Of a DNA stretch of 64,000 nucleotides, positions 30,701 through 40,772 are shown piece by piece; positions within the stretch are counted from its first letter, which is position 1; each line of letters opens with the position of its first letter. The stretch is from Acholoe squamosa. Its lineage: Eukaryota; Annelida; Polychaeta; Phyllodocida; Polynoidae. The translations under genes and the position numbers were made by a program. Where the stretch lies: positions 92,417,920-92,481,919 of the forward strand of contig OX439036.1 of NCBI GenBank assembly GCA_949317995.1. The letters run 5' to 3'. The notes beneath the pieces were generated by a model. That model saw nothing but the letters and a program-made list of their open reading frames with translations. It was not told the origin of the DNA and made no database searches.

Positions 30701-32265
30701 CACACATCAAGGTCTTATCAGTCAAGCTGGCAGAACAACACACAAAGACCTTACGTAGTCAGGGACCTGTTGAAGAGGTCTCCCTCCCACCTAGATCTAG
30801 GAGACCCACAGGGGGCAAATCAGCCTCCAATACAACAGACCCACACTCAGTAGACCCCACACCACCCACCCTGTCTACTCAGGGGACAACCAGTTCTCAG
30901 GGATCCAACATTTCCCAGGGATCTCTACAGGACGCTCAACTCACGCTATCTACCTCAGGGGAAGAAGGATCTGCCTCAGGGGGTGGATCCACACCCTCAT
31001 CTAGATCCTCCACCCCAGCTCCGGCCTTTGACAGCCACTCCTCCAGAGACACTTCTCCCACACCCTCCATCATGGACACCGATGAAGGCCCCCAACCTAA
31101 TCAGACAGCTGAGAAGATAAGGGCCTATGAGAAGGCCATCCAAGATGCAGTTACTGCCCTAGAGACCAACAAGTCCCAGCAGGAGGAGAGGGAGAGGATC
31201 CTCAACCAACAATTGGCAGAGAGGAATGCGGCAATAGACACCCAACAGAAGGCCATGGAAGACCAGCGGAAGTCCCTAGAGAGACAACAACAACAGATAG
31301 CAGATCTCATGAAGATGGTATCATCCCAGACCCCACAGCCTCCCACACCAGCCATCACACCTGTTGTCACACCATCTGCCTCTGGATCCAAGGATGACAT
31401 CATAATCTCCATGGTGTCCAACATGACCAAACTCATAGACAGAAAACAACAGGACGACAGAAAGATCAGGCTACATGAGGTAACAAAACCCAAAACTTTT
31501 TCACACCCATCACCACTCATGTCAACAGCATTATTCATTGATCATAAATTCCCAGAATATCTGAAGGATAAGTACAAAGTAACAGACAGTGACACCATGG
31601 TAACATATTTACCCAAGTACCTTGAAGGACAAGCACTAGCTTGGTTTGAATCCTTCAGGGAAAGTGCCATACCCGATATGTTGACATGGACCAATGTAGT
31701 GTATAAATTAAAAGAGTATTTTGCTACTCGAGACAATATCATCTCCAGGACTGCACTCCGTGCACAAAAGATAGATGAACCTGTCCTAGACTATGCATGC
31801 CATCTCAGGAAAGTGTGTAATGCCCAACGCCAAAGCGATGAAATCTTAAGCAAAGCATTCACCCAAGGCATGAGGCCCTGGATCTCTGTAGCTCTTGAAA
31901 ACAAGAAAATAGACTCTTTTGACCAAGCCCTAGACCTAGCCTTGGAGGTTGAGACCCAAGAAAGATCTAGGAGAACATTATATGCAGAGTCTAACCCACA
32001 GCCTACTAAGAAAAAGGTCCAGGAAATCAGCACTAGTGCAGATGAAGATGTTAACCTAATGTCTAGTGCCCATGTAAGGCAACAGGAAGCTAAGGTTACA
32101 TCAAAAGACCCTACCGGTAGATATAGAGGAAATAACTATGACCCCAACTACCAATCCAATAGAGGTAGAGGTAGGGGGGGCAACAGCAACAACCGGGGGG
32201 GTCACAACAGTAGAAAAGACAACAGCCCTTCCAACTCCAACAATGGTAACTCTTCATTACAGTGA
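30646..32265 (+). CDS. gag: Retrovirus gag
   Basis: Open for 539 codons from 30,646; the first in-frame ATG is at 31,072 and is the likeliest AUG start, although the upstream Ser/Pro/Thr-rich part also looks coding. From 31,072 come a Gln/Glu/Arg coiled coil (QQEERERILNQQLAERNAA), then a Retrotrans_gag capsid (FPEYLKDKYKV, YLPKYLEGQALAWFESF, LDYACHLRKV, FTQGMRPWISVALE), then an RGG/Asn-rich nucleic-acid-binding tail (RGRGRGGNSNNRGG). No CCHC knuckle. The product builds the particle shell and packages RNA. The frame stops at 32,265 while the Asn/Ser-rich tail continues in the next phase. Confidence 0.88.
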   Translation: MRSPHTSERSPHTSVRSPPHIKVLSVKLAEQHTKTLRSQGPVEEVSLPPRSRRPTGGKSASNTTDPHSVDPTPPTLSTQGTTSSQGSNISQGSLQDAQLTLSTSGEEGSASGGGSTPSSRSSTPAPAFDSHSSRDTSPTPSIMDTDEGPQPNQTAEKIRAYEKAIQDAVTALETNKSQQEERERILNQQLAERNAAIDTQQKAMEDQRKSLERQQQQIADLMKMVSSQTPQPPTPAITPVVTPSASGSKDDIIISMVSNMTKLIDRKQQDDRKIRLHEVTKPKTFSHPSPLMSTALFIDHKFPEYLKDKYKVTDSDTMVTYLPKYLEGQALAWFESFRESAIPDMLTWTNVVYKLKEYFATRDNIISRTALRAQKIDEPVLDYACHLRKVCNAQRQSDEILSKAFTQGMRPWISVALENKKIDSFDQALDLALEVETQERSRRTLYAESNPQPTKKKVQEISTSADEDVNLMSSAHVRQQEAKVTSKDPTGRYRGNNYDPNYQSNRGRGRGGNSNNRGGHNSRKDNSPSNSNNGNSSLQ

Positions 32266-32743
32266 TAGGAGAGACAGAACCCCAAGTAATGGCAGATCCT
32301 ATAATAATCAGGGATCCAACAGTAGGAGCCATAGTCCACATAGGAACTACAACTCTGGATCCTACAACAACAATGGTTCCTACAACATCAGCCAGGGTTC
32401 AAACAACTCTGGATCCTATAATCAAGGATCCAACAGTAGAAGCCATAGTCCACATAGGAACTACAACAGTGGATCCTACAACAACAATGGTGCCTACAAC
32501 AACCAGAGATCCAACAACTCTGGATCCTACAACAACCAGGGATCCAACAACTCTGGTCAATACAGCAACTCTGGTCAATATAACCAGGGTTCCAACTCAC
32601 GTCAGGAGGATTACAAACCTGACACAAGAGGTTACCAGGGGAACCAACACAGTAACCCCCAAATACCACCTCACATGATGGATCAAATCTCCAAGCTCCT
32701 GGTGGCAAGCATCTCAACCGCCCCACAGAACCAGGAAAACTAG
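32138..32743 (+). CDS. Gag extension in the +1 phase: Asn/Ser/Gly/Tyr-rich repeats
   Basis: Overlaps the gag end by 128 nt in another phase and continues to 32,743. From about YSDRRDRTPSNGRSYNNQG it is made of repeats of GSYNNNGSYN, SRSHSPHRNYN and SGQYN type, a prion-like, RNA-binding composition. The Ser-Arg/His parts resemble the gag tail, so the two phases were probably one protein linked by frameshifting, or were split by an indel. Confidence 0.6.
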   Translation: MTPTTNPIEVEVGGATATTGGVTTVEKTTALPTPTMVTLHYSDRRDRTPSNGRSYNNQGSNSRSHSPHRNYNSGSYNNNGSYNISQGSNNSGSYNQGSNSRSHSPHRNYNSGSYNNNGAYNNQRSNNSGSYNNQGSNNSGQYSNSGQYNQGSNSRQEDYKPDTRGYQGNQHSNPQIPPHMMDQISKLLVASISTAPQNQEN

Positions 32744-33612
32744 GATGTCACAGTGCCGATGGGCCAGTGCGCTGTGACACCCCAAAAACAAACAATCAAT
32801 CAGGATTAACGAGGATCCAACCAGAGACAATTGCTAGTGCCAATCTACCATCTAACAGACAGAGACGTCCATCAGTGATACACATCACCCCACCAGATTC
32901 ATCATCAAAGGATACAGGTGAGAGTACCAAGCTTTCTATTGTACTTCTTCAAAATGGCTGTATCAATGCAAATCTATATGATGTTTCAGATGTACAATGT
33001 TTGGTTGATACAGGTGCTACTATCACCTGTGTCAGACAATCATTCCTCATGGACCTCCAAAAGAGATTCCATATCCAACTGAGGAAATCTAAAATCAACA
33101 TCCATTTGGCAGATGGATCGGTGTGTCATGTTAGACATTCAGCTATGCTGAACTTTAGAATCCAAGGTGTCAGATTCCAATACCAATTTGCTGTAATACC
33201 CAACCTCACACAGCCCGTTGTTCTCGGCACAGATTTCTTAAGCACTACAAAATCTCAAATTGAATTTAATGTTGATCCTGAACAAATACTCAAACCCATT
33301 AGGGCAGTGAGGGATTTTACTATCCCTCCATTCTCTGAACTTGCAGTATTGTGTAAAATCACTTCTACTCAATCACTGCAAGGGAAAACTGGAGTAGTAG
33401 ATAACCTCCAAAGAAATAACAATGCCCCATATCTAGTTCAAAGGGCAGCAGTAACCCCCAGGGAAAATAACAAACACCCCCTAGTGTTACTCAACACCAG
33501 CAGGCGCCCACATAAAATCAAAAAGGGTGCCATCATAGCTCTATTTCAGGAAGTCAAGGAACCTGATTTAGAAAAACCTCAACAGGTGTCAGACACTACC
33601 CCCACACGCTGA
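32744..33612 (+). CDS. pro: Retrovirus aspartic protease
   Basis: Phase shifts again from the gag extension. Catalytic motif LVDTGATITCV at about 33,003-33,035, flap-region residues (IHLADGSV), and the second-half motif VVLGTDFLS. It cleaves Gag and Pol after assembly; active as a homodimer. The frame ends with TGA at 33,612. A different phase carries RT from 33,767, with a short acidic stretch in between. Confidence 0.88.
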
Positions 33613-33766
33613 TCAATCCATCTCAGCCATAAGGCCTGAGGATGTAACTCAATTCAGCGACACAGACTCAGAATGTGAGTCCACATATGCTGACCCTGAA
33701 CCCAACTCAATCAGACTCTCTGAAATAGCGGCTATACATAGTGAGGCACATGACCTCGAGCCAGAA

Positions 33767-35143
33767 TTGGAAGAGAATGTTCCACCAAAATCTGTGCTCA
33801 CATCCAAAGATCAGCATGATAGATTAGAATCACTGCTGACCAAGTATGATGATATATTTGTAGGAAAAGATGGAGACATTGGTGCTACACACCTGTATAC
33901 CCACTCAATACATGTGAAACCTGAGGCAGTACCATGTCATTTCCTACCATATAGACAAACACCAGAAAAACAGGCCGCAATAGGGGAAGAGTGTGAAAGG
34001 CTAGTACAACAGGGCATTCTGAGAGAATGTGCTGAGGGCCCCTGGGCTTCCAGATCCTTTTTAGTACAAAAATCATCGGGAGGCCATAGGCTCGTCACAG
34101 ATTTTCGTTATCTGAACCAAAACACGATAAATCAAGCCTTATCTACACCCCGATCCGATGACACTCTAGACATGATAGGGTCACTCAGACCAAGAGTATT
34201 CAGTAAGCTAGATGGCCAACAGGGATTTCTTCAAATTCCTATAAGACAGGAGGACCAGCATAAAGCCGCATTCATAGCAAATGACAAAAAATATGTCTAC
34301 GAAAGGATGCCGATGGGTTTAGCAACCGCACCTGCAGGATTCTGCCATCTAGTCACATTAATTCTGAACAAACTCAAATACAAATGTGCCCTACCATACC
34401 TAGATGACATATTAGTGTTATCACCATCAATCGAACAACACTTCCATGACCTGGAAGATGTGTTCAACAGCTTAAGAGTTGGTAAACTCAAACTGAAGAA
34501 ATCAAAATGTGAATACTTCATAGACAGAATAGACTTCTTGGGAATGAGAGTCACACCCATGGGATTACAACCATCCCCCACAAAGGTGGAATCAATCAAA
34601 ACCTTCCCAACACCAAAATCAGTCAAAAATGTCAGATCCTTCACAGGCCTATGCCAATACTTCAAAAAGTTTATCAAAGGTTATGCCCAAATTGCTAGAC
34701 CACTGTATGATCTACAGACACATCTCAAAGCATTTGTCTGGACAGAGGATGCAGATAATGCCTTCAAAACATTAAAGCATGCCCTCTGTACCAATGCTCT
34801 TCTCAGATATCCAAACTATGAGAAAGAGTTCGGTTTGGCAACTGATGCTTCCAATGTGAGTTTAGGAGCTGTACTCTCACAGAGAGATAATGAAGGAGTG
34901 CTCAGACCAGTAGCCTTTGCAGGTAAAACCCTCTCCAAACATGAGAGAAATTACAATACCACAGAGAGAGAACTACTGGGAGTAGTGTATGGAGTATTAC
35001 ACTTCAGACACTATCTAGAAACTAGACACTTCCAATTATACACAGACCATGCAGCCCTAATCCCACTATTAACCAATACAGGACTCACACATAGATGGGC
35101 CAGATGGGCTCTAGACAATTTTCATTCACCATCCAACACGTGA
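33767..35143 (+). CDS. pol: Retrovirus reverse transcriptase and RNase H
   Basis: 458 codons. RT: LVTDFRYLNQNT, SKLDGQQGFLQIPI, MPMGLATAPAGFCHL and YLDDILVLS (catalytic Asp pair). Connection: FTGLCQYFKKFIKGY. RNase H: LATDASNVSLGAVLSQ (D), TERELLGVVYG (E) and YTDHAALIPLL (D). The last RNase H part shifts into the next frame near 35,120 by an indel. Synthesises the DNA copy and degrades the RNA template. RT is otherwise uninterrupted. Confidence 0.95.
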   Translation: MEENVPPKSVLTSKDQHDRLESLLTKYDDIFVGKDGDIGATHLYTHSIHVKPEAVPCHFLPYRQTPEKQAAIGEECERLVQQGILRECAEGPWASRSFLVQKSSGGHRLVTDFRYLNQNTINQALSTPRSDDTLDMIGSLRPRVFSKLDGQQGFLQIPIRQEDQHKAAFIANDKKYVYERMPMGLATAPAGFCHLVTLILNKLKYKCALPYLDDILVLSPSIEQHFHDLEDVFNSLRVGKLKLKKSKCEYFIDRIDFLGMRVTPMGLQPSPTKVESIKTFPTPKSVKNVRSFTGLCQYFKKFIKGYAQIARPLYDLQTHLKAFVWTEDADNAFKTLKHALCTNALLRYPNYEKEFGLATDASNVSLGAVLSQRDNEGVLRPVAFAGKTLSKHERNYNTTERELLGVVYGVLHFRHYLETRHFQLYTDHAALIPLLTNTGLTHRWARWALDNFHSPSNT

Positions 35144-37320
35144 AAGGTGATGATAACACACCACCAGATGCTATGTCTAGAAGAGAATACCCAGACTCTG
35201 GACCCATGACTAACCCTCCACCCCCACCAAGGAGAGTTAGAGCAGCCAGTAGAACCAAGTTTGCAAAAGTAACAAAGAAAGTACCATTCAAAAGGGATGA
35301 TCCACCCAACACCATTGAAAGGCCAGAGACACCCATTAGGGGTATCTTGAAGCAATCTACACACTATGTGTTTTGCCATTGTGAGAGAGAATACTCACAA
35401 CTCTTTCCAGATAATGACTTCGAGCCTATTGAATTCTCATCACTCAATCAGATGCTGAAGGCAACTCCTAAGGAGCCACCCTTCACCCCACCTGACTCAG
35501 ATGATGAAGATTCAGAAGACACACTATATGCTATTACTCAAGCAACTTCCAAATCAGTCAGATTCTTTGAATCAATGCAGGGAGAGGAAACATCAAACCA
35601 TTTGTGTCCTATGACCACGCGCTCAAAGACTAGAGAAATGATTCAGGAGGGCACAACAAAACCCCCCACACAATCACAAACTATTCTAAAAGAGGAAAAG
35701 GTCACAGGAAACAAACCCACCAAAACCCCACCTGCCAGGAAAAATGTCACAAAAGACACTGCACCAAATAAATCAAAGAACTCTGAGAGACAGAAGAATG
35801 ACAAAAAGCAAATTGTGCCTTTAAAGAAAAAGATTGCCACTCCCATCAAGGCGAGAATAGGCCCTCCAAAGGAGCCTACACACCAAAACAAGAGTGACAC
35901 ACCCCAACAAAAGGCACAAGATAGTCCAATAGTCGATGAAAAAGAAAAAGAAAGAGACAGAATAAAACAACATGTGCTAGATATAAATCAATTACTGGAT
36001 CAGATTCCCGACACATCCATCTCAGGTACAAACCTTGGCTTGGAACAAAGGAAGGACAAGGAACTTTTGCCCCTCATACAATATCTTGAGGATGGGACCT
36101 TGCCTGCACCAAAAGCACAAGGAAATAGAATCATCAACCAAGGCCAGACATACACCTTGGTAAATGGTACATTAGTCCATATATGCCCCATAAATTGGAG
36201 AAAAACCAATACTGTACCACTTCAAATTGTTATACCACAGCAATGGGTAACAAGTACACTACAGTATTTCCACGACTCACCTACTGGCGGCCATCTTGGT
36301 TCAAGTAGGAACGCGGTGGGACCACTTCCCACAACTGCCAGGGGAAACAAACATATACAAGTCTGCATAGATTATGCTACCAGATATGCAACAGCTTGGG
36401 CTACTACTGACTTAAAAGCTGAAACAACAGCAGCAGAGTTCTACAAGAATATAATTTGTCATCATGGAACACCAGCCACTCTTCAAACAGACAATGGAAC
36501 ATGTTATACAGGTGCAAAGTTCACAAAGTTAACTAAACACCTCAAGATCAAACATAAATTCTCATCACCATACAGGCCACAATCCAATGGGCTTGTAGAG
36601 AGATTCAATCCTAGCATTGGCACAGCGCTCAGAGCATTCTGCTCAAAGCACCAAAACAATTGGGATTCATTTATTGAATCCATAACCTTTGCATTAAACA
36701 ACACTGAATCCCAAACCACAGGATTCACCCCTTTCTTCCTACTCCATGGAAGAAACCCAGCCACCCCGATGGACTTAGGGCTGGGAATACAGGAAGCCAT
36801 ATCCACTGTAGCAGACCATGTAGCCAACATGATAACAAATCAAGATACCTCTAGGAGGAAAGCTATACAAAGGGTCGCCAAGCTACAAAAGGAAAGAAAG
36901 GATAGATATGATAAGAAACTTACACCACAGGAAATCAAGGTCACCGACATGGTGTACCTAAACATACCAAGAATCCTGACCAACACAGAGTGTAAGAAGC
37001 TTCAACCCCTTTTTATGGGACCATATGTTGTAGTAGATAGACCAAGTTTGACAAGTGCCAAACTCAAAAACTTGGACACCAATCTATTGGTGGCCAGACC
37101 GGTGCACATAGACAGACTGAAAAAGGTTGTGGCTGTCAGGAACAATGAATTTGCACACAGGCTTATTCCACATGAAGCCAAATACTACAACAAAATTGTA
37201 AGGAACAAAAATGATATCACCCTTACAAGAGAAACCACAGGTATAGGCCCTATCAAGCCTAGGCCTGCACACCACATACTAAGAAAAACATCTAGGTGTG
37301 GTGCAGTTTCAAGAAATTAG
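35122..37320 (+). CDS. pol: Retrovirus RNase H end, long linker and integrase with zinc-finger deletion
   Basis: Starts with the end of RNase H (TIQHVKGDDNTPPDAMSRR). There follows a disordered charged linker of more than 200 residues (DSDDEDSEDTL; then Lys/Pro-rich KKIATPIKARIGPPK), an unusual length between RNase H and integrase. The integrase N-terminus reaches FHDSPTGGHLGSSR and then jumps to VGPLPTT, so the CxxC half of the HHCC finger is missing by an in-frame deletion near 36,310. The core is intact: VCIDYATRYA (D), LQTDNGTCY (D), SNGLVERFN (E), then the GPYVVVDRPS C-terminal SH3-like region. Inserts the DNA copy; zinc-finger loss should disable it. Confidence 0.9.
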   Translation, partial: SFTIQHVKGDDNTPPDAMSRREYPDSGPMTNPPPPPRRVRAASRTKFAKVTKKVPFKRDDPPNTIERPETPIRGILKQSTHYVFCHCEREYSQLFPDNDFEPIEFSSLNQMLKATPKEPPFTPPDSDDEDSEDTLYAITQATSKSVRFFESMQGEETSNHLCPMTTRSKTREMIQEGTTKPPTQSQTILKEEKVTGNKPTKTPPARKNVTKDTAPNKSKNSERQKNDKKQIVPLKKKIATPIKARIGPPKEPTHQNKSDTPQQKAQDSPIVDEKEKERDRIKQHVLDINQLLDQIPDTSISGTNLGLEQRKDKELLPLIQYLEDGTLPAPKAQGNRIINQGQTYTLVNGTLVHICPINWRKTNTVPLQIVIPQQWVTSTLQYFHDSPTGGHLGSSRNAVGPLPTTARGNKHIQVCIDYATRYATAWATTDLKAETTAAEFYKNIICHHGTPATLQTDNGTCYTGAKFTKLTKHLKIKHKFSSPYRPQSNGLVERFNPSIGTALRAFCSKHQNNWDSFIESITFALNNTESQTTGFTPFFLLHGRNPATPMDLGLGIQEAISTVADHVANMITNQDTSRRKAIQRVAKLQKERKDRYDKKLTPQEIKVTDMVYLNIPRILTNTECKKLQPLFMGPYVVVDRPSLTSAKLKNLDTNLLVARPVHIDRLKKVVAVRNNEFAHRLIPHEAKYYNKIVRNKNDITLTRETTGIGPIKPRPAHHILRKTSRCGAVSRN

Positions 37321-38148
37321 AAACAGATTGAGATACCTAAAGAACATAAGATTTTCAAAATTTATTACAAATTCTCTTCATCCACACATAGGCATGTGTG
37401 ACTGATAATGAATTACTTATATATATAAAGCCAATCAAATTTGTAAACATATCAGTAGGTTATTGCCACTGAATGGTCAAAGACTGGGACCCTCCAAGTA
37501 AAGCAGACATGAAGTCTAAGAAGAGTAAGGGTAACACAATGGAGTGTCTAAAGCCTAATCCCCACATGAAAGAGCGCGCTATGCCAACACAGCAGTCTAT
37601 AGAGATTGACCTTATAAGCTACCCTCAGACAACTGTCTAGACGGTCATGAATGGCTGTCCTGGATGACAGGAGGAGCTAATTACCAGTACACAGATTACA
37701 CAATAGACCCCCACAGGGGGTCTATTGTGTAATCTGCAGATCAAGGCCTTGACTCCAGAGACACAATACCAGGCCCACAATGGATGTGGGTAAGGTAGGC
37801 TACATAAGAAGCACTGTGGACCATAGCCCACCATCAGTCTTCATCCAGCTGCAGTCTGGAACACAAGTCTACAGGACCCCACTTGGGAATTAGCCAGCCC
37901 ACTTCTCCATTAGGAGAGACTGCACTAGGATAAAGAACACACCTACTTTACCTTCAACCTGATCTTACCATTTACTGGTCAATCTCTATAGACTCACCGG
38001 ACATATTGCCAAGACAGCTCAATCTTGCAAAGGTACAGTTTGAACCATTTCATTTAAAGTGTTACACCATACACTTAGACTTTACCAGCACCAAATTACT
38101 ACAAATTTGACAAGACTTTAAACAGCAAACTTGCTTTACACAAGCACC
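37321..38148 (+). other. pol-env spacer with a 21-bp perfect hairpin
   Basis: No coding frame. At 37,692-37,712 and 37,716-37,736 two 21-nt arms are exactly complementary around the 3-nt loop ACA. A splice acceptor for a subgenomic env RNA would be expected here, but I cannot choose one reliably. Confidence 0.6.
37692..37736 (+). repeat. Perfect 21-bp stem, 3-nt loop
   Basis: Left arm begins CAGATTACACAATAG and ends CCCCC; the right arm is its exact complement. As RNA this is a very stable hairpin between pol and env. Confidence 0.9.
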
Positions 38149-39093
38149 ATGGGGAGACTGAGAGTTGCACCCATACTGCTAACTATGCTGTTATTATATA
38201 TTATAGAACCACTTACTGCAGGTTATACACCTGTGGTGAGACAAAACATAGGAGTAGTATTCAAACCTAGCCCTCAACCATTGGTCAATGGACATACAAC
38301 CACAACACTGTTGTTAGCTATCCCCTACAAGATACCTCGGGCACCCGTTACCCAAGGATCCATAAGGGATAGAATACTCCAATTGACCACTCCTACTCTA
38401 CAAGATCATACCTCTGGTCAAATTATCCAACAAGCCAAGGAGCTTGACACCTTGCTGGAAATTGCAGACAAGGAGATAAATGAAACGTTAGCCTCCATCA
38501 AATTGTTCTTATCCAACCCCATAAACACATTGGACAAGGCCAAAAGAGAGGCCATACTGGGTTTTCTAGCACCCCTGTTTCGCGGTGTGCTAGGTCTAGC
38601 CACAGTAGAAGATGTAAACCAAGTAATGGGACAGCTCAAGAACATAGATGAAATACTAAGAAAATTTGCTAAACAAGATCAGGAAGCAGCTAATCTCATT
38701 GAAAAGATCACAGACAGACAAGATAAGTTTGTTAAAGCATACATCCAAGATAAGAAGGTACTGGACAGCACAATCAACACCATAGGGGACACCGTCAACA
38801 TATGGGCCTCTAACATGTCCAGGTCACTTGACTCATATTCAAGGCACGAGAAAACTCAAAGGGAAAAAATGCAAGTATTAAATGATGCATTGATCATCAT
38901 AGCAGCAAGAATGAATACAGTTCAATCACTGCAAAGAACAAATGCAGCCCTGAGGATGCTATCATCAGGAATCCTGACCCCTGATAAAGTACCACCCTCA
39001 GACCTTGCTAGATACTTAATTGACATTAATAACAAACTTAGGATTACACACCCTGGAGCACAAGTCGCAATTAATGACTTAGATTTCTATTAA
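38149..39093 (+). CDS. env: Envelope N-terminal part, F-protein-like (frameshifted from the rest)
   Basis: ATG at 38,149 sits in a strong context (CACCATGGG). An N-terminal hydrophobic signal peptide (ILLTMLLLYIIEPLTAG) opens the frame. About 130 residues in is a furin-like basic site (DKAKRE) directly before a hydrophobic stretch (AILGFLAPLFRGVLGLATVE) resembling the fusion peptide of baculovirus F and errantivirus Env. A long heptad-repeat region follows. Envelope mediates binding and membrane fusion. A stop after NDLDFY at 39,091-39,093 comes from a small indel; the next phase is open from about 39,085. Assignment rests on layout and short motifs. Confidence 0.75.
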   Translation: MGRLRVAPILLTMLLLYIIEPLTAGYTPVVRQNIGVVFKPSPQPLVNGHTTTTLLLAIPYKIPRAPVTQGSIRDRILQLTTPTLQDHTSGQIIQQAKELDTLLEIADKEINETLASIKLFLSNPINTLDKAKREAILGFLAPLFRGVLGLATVEDVNQVMGQLKNIDEILRKFAKQDQEAANLIEKITDRQDKFVKAYIQDKKVLDSTINTIGDTVNIWASNMSRSLDSYSRHEKTQREKMQVLNDALIIIAARMNTVQSLQRTNAALRMLSSGILTPDKVPPSDLARYLIDINNKLRITHPGAQVAINDLDFY

Positions 39094-39095
39094 TC

Positions 39096-40772
39096 ACAGT
39101 AGCTGACCTCATACACTTACTCAGCTCACCATATATATATTCATCTGGACATTATAATTCAATCTACCACCTAGACCTTCAAACTGTACCAAATGATTAC
39201 ATCACCCATGCCTATAGACCACAGGAGACCCCCACCAGAGGAGTCACCAAATTGCAAACCACAACTGAGTTTCTAGCAGTATCTTACGACGAATCATTAT
39301 TCATCGAACTGGACTCAGCAGATATGCAGGCATGTGAAGGTACTACAGTAAAGGTATGCAGAGATGTAAATGGTATAATTTATAAACACAGGCCTACATG
39401 CCCTGTAGCCATTTTTACTAACCAGGCTCAACAGACTAAGGAACATTGCAAGTTTACAGTTTCACCACTGCAAGCACCTACCACCCATGCTATTTCCATT
39501 TCTGAAGATGAGTATCTGGTCACTACTAATGAACCCCATTACTTTATCAACTGCCATGGTAAAACGTCTGAAACTCGAAAAGCCCAGTCCTACTCAATCA
39601 TAGGTGTACCCTGTGGGTGCACAATCAGTGTAGGAGAATTTTCTCTTCCAAACACAAGGTTGCCCTGTAACTCAACCTTATCATTTCATTACATTCTCAA
39701 GACAATTAATTTACCATTCATGGCAGCACTTAACCAAATTTCTGAAACCAAACCAGATGAAAGAGAGAATCTTCCAAATTTCCCAGTAGTAAACCTTTCT
39801 AGAACCTTGGACAAACTACAGGAAAATCCAATCATGGATGATATTACTCAACTAAATCTAGAGCCCTTTGCCAAAACATTATTAAAAGATGCCTCCAACC
39901 TTGATAAGGCAATGGAAACACGCTACGTAGAATCGCACCTACGTCGAGTTACAGAGCATCCAATCTTCCAAAGCTTAGGACTCATCCTAGGGATATCAGC
40001 TCACATTTTTATAGTATACATAAAACTCAAACTGTACAGACTAGGAGGGACTGTAGCCTACCTGCCTACAGCCAAAGCATTTAGACTAGTCACCGAGCTG
40101 CCCCTACACAAATTGCTCCCAGATAAGAATCCTACCAAATTAACCCCTACAGAGGAAACCCACACCCCTTTCCTCACAATTCAGGAAACCCACACCCTGA
40201 TAATTGCTATATTATTCACCCTGACCATCTACTCAGCCTACAGAATAATGAGGTACCTTAAGAAATTTGCACAGACACACTGTGGCAAGAAAAATGTGGC
40301 CAAGCGCACAAATCCCACAATATATTTTAAAATATATTGTGGAGACTCAAACTTCGCGCTACCCTTGAGGCCAATACCACATGAATTTGATGAGATTAAA
40401 TCAGCAGCTGCCCCGACCTATAAGGATATAGTGGTTAAAACCTTCCCACTACCTAAGGCTATATTTACCTGGAATGGACCAGCAGTTATAACAACACAGA
40501 GAGGAGAATTTGCTTATCACCTCCCTCAGGTGATACACCTACCTTGGCGCACTAGGTTCAGTACCATACCAGCCCTTAAAAACAAAGGACTGTACTACTC
40601 CATGCTTCTCCAGAATGATTGTGGCACCAGCCCGGTGACCATGACAGCACTGGAAAATACAACAGATATAATTATTGACGAACAACAGGAGGAGACCGCA
40701 AGGTCAAACATGCAGACTATTGCTAATTTTCTAAACCACCAGCCCTCCCCGGTGACTGTGGAAACAGCCTAG
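39096..40772 (+). CDS. env: Envelope C-terminal part with two hydrophobic segments
   Basis: Open from about 39,085 in the phase after the indel; no ATG of its own is needed if it is the rest of env. FLAVSYDESLFIELDSADM and the Cys-rich block that follows (CEGTTVKVC, CPVAIF, FINCHGK, VPCGC, LPCNST) have the look of the F-type ectodomain. The first membrane segment is LGLILGISAHIFIVYIKL. A second hydrophobic stretch (TLIIAILFTLTIYSAYRIM) follows about 75 residues later, then a tail of about 180 residues. Usual F-type envelopes have one anchor and a short tail, so this end is odd. Confidence 0.72.
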   Translation, partial: TVADLIHLLSSPYIYSSGHYNSIYHLDLQTVPNDYITHAYRPQETPTRGVTKLQTTTEFLAVSYDESLFIELDSADMQACEGTTVKVCRDVNGIIYKHRPTCPVAIFTNQAQQTKEHCKFTVSPLQAPTTHAISISEDEYLVTTNEPHYFINCHGKTSETRKAQSYSIIGVPCGCTISVGEFSLPNTRLPCNSTLSFHYILKTINLPFMAALNQISETKPDERENLPNFPVVNLSRTLDKLQENPIMDDITQLNLEPFAKTLLKDASNLDKAMETRYVESHLRRVTEHPIFQSLGLILGISAHIFIVYIKLKLYRLGGTVAYLPTAKAFRLVTELPLHKLLPDKNPTKLTPTEETHTPFLTIQETHTLIIAILFTLTIYSAYRIMRYLKKFAQTHCGKKNVAKRTNPTIYFKIYCGDSNFALPLRPIPHEFDEIKSAAAPTYKDIVVKTFPLPKAIFTWNGPAVITTQRGEFAYHLPQVIHLPWRTRFSTIPALKNKGLYYSMLLQNDCGTSPVTMTALENTTDIIIDEQQEETARSNMQTIANFLNHQPSPVTVETA

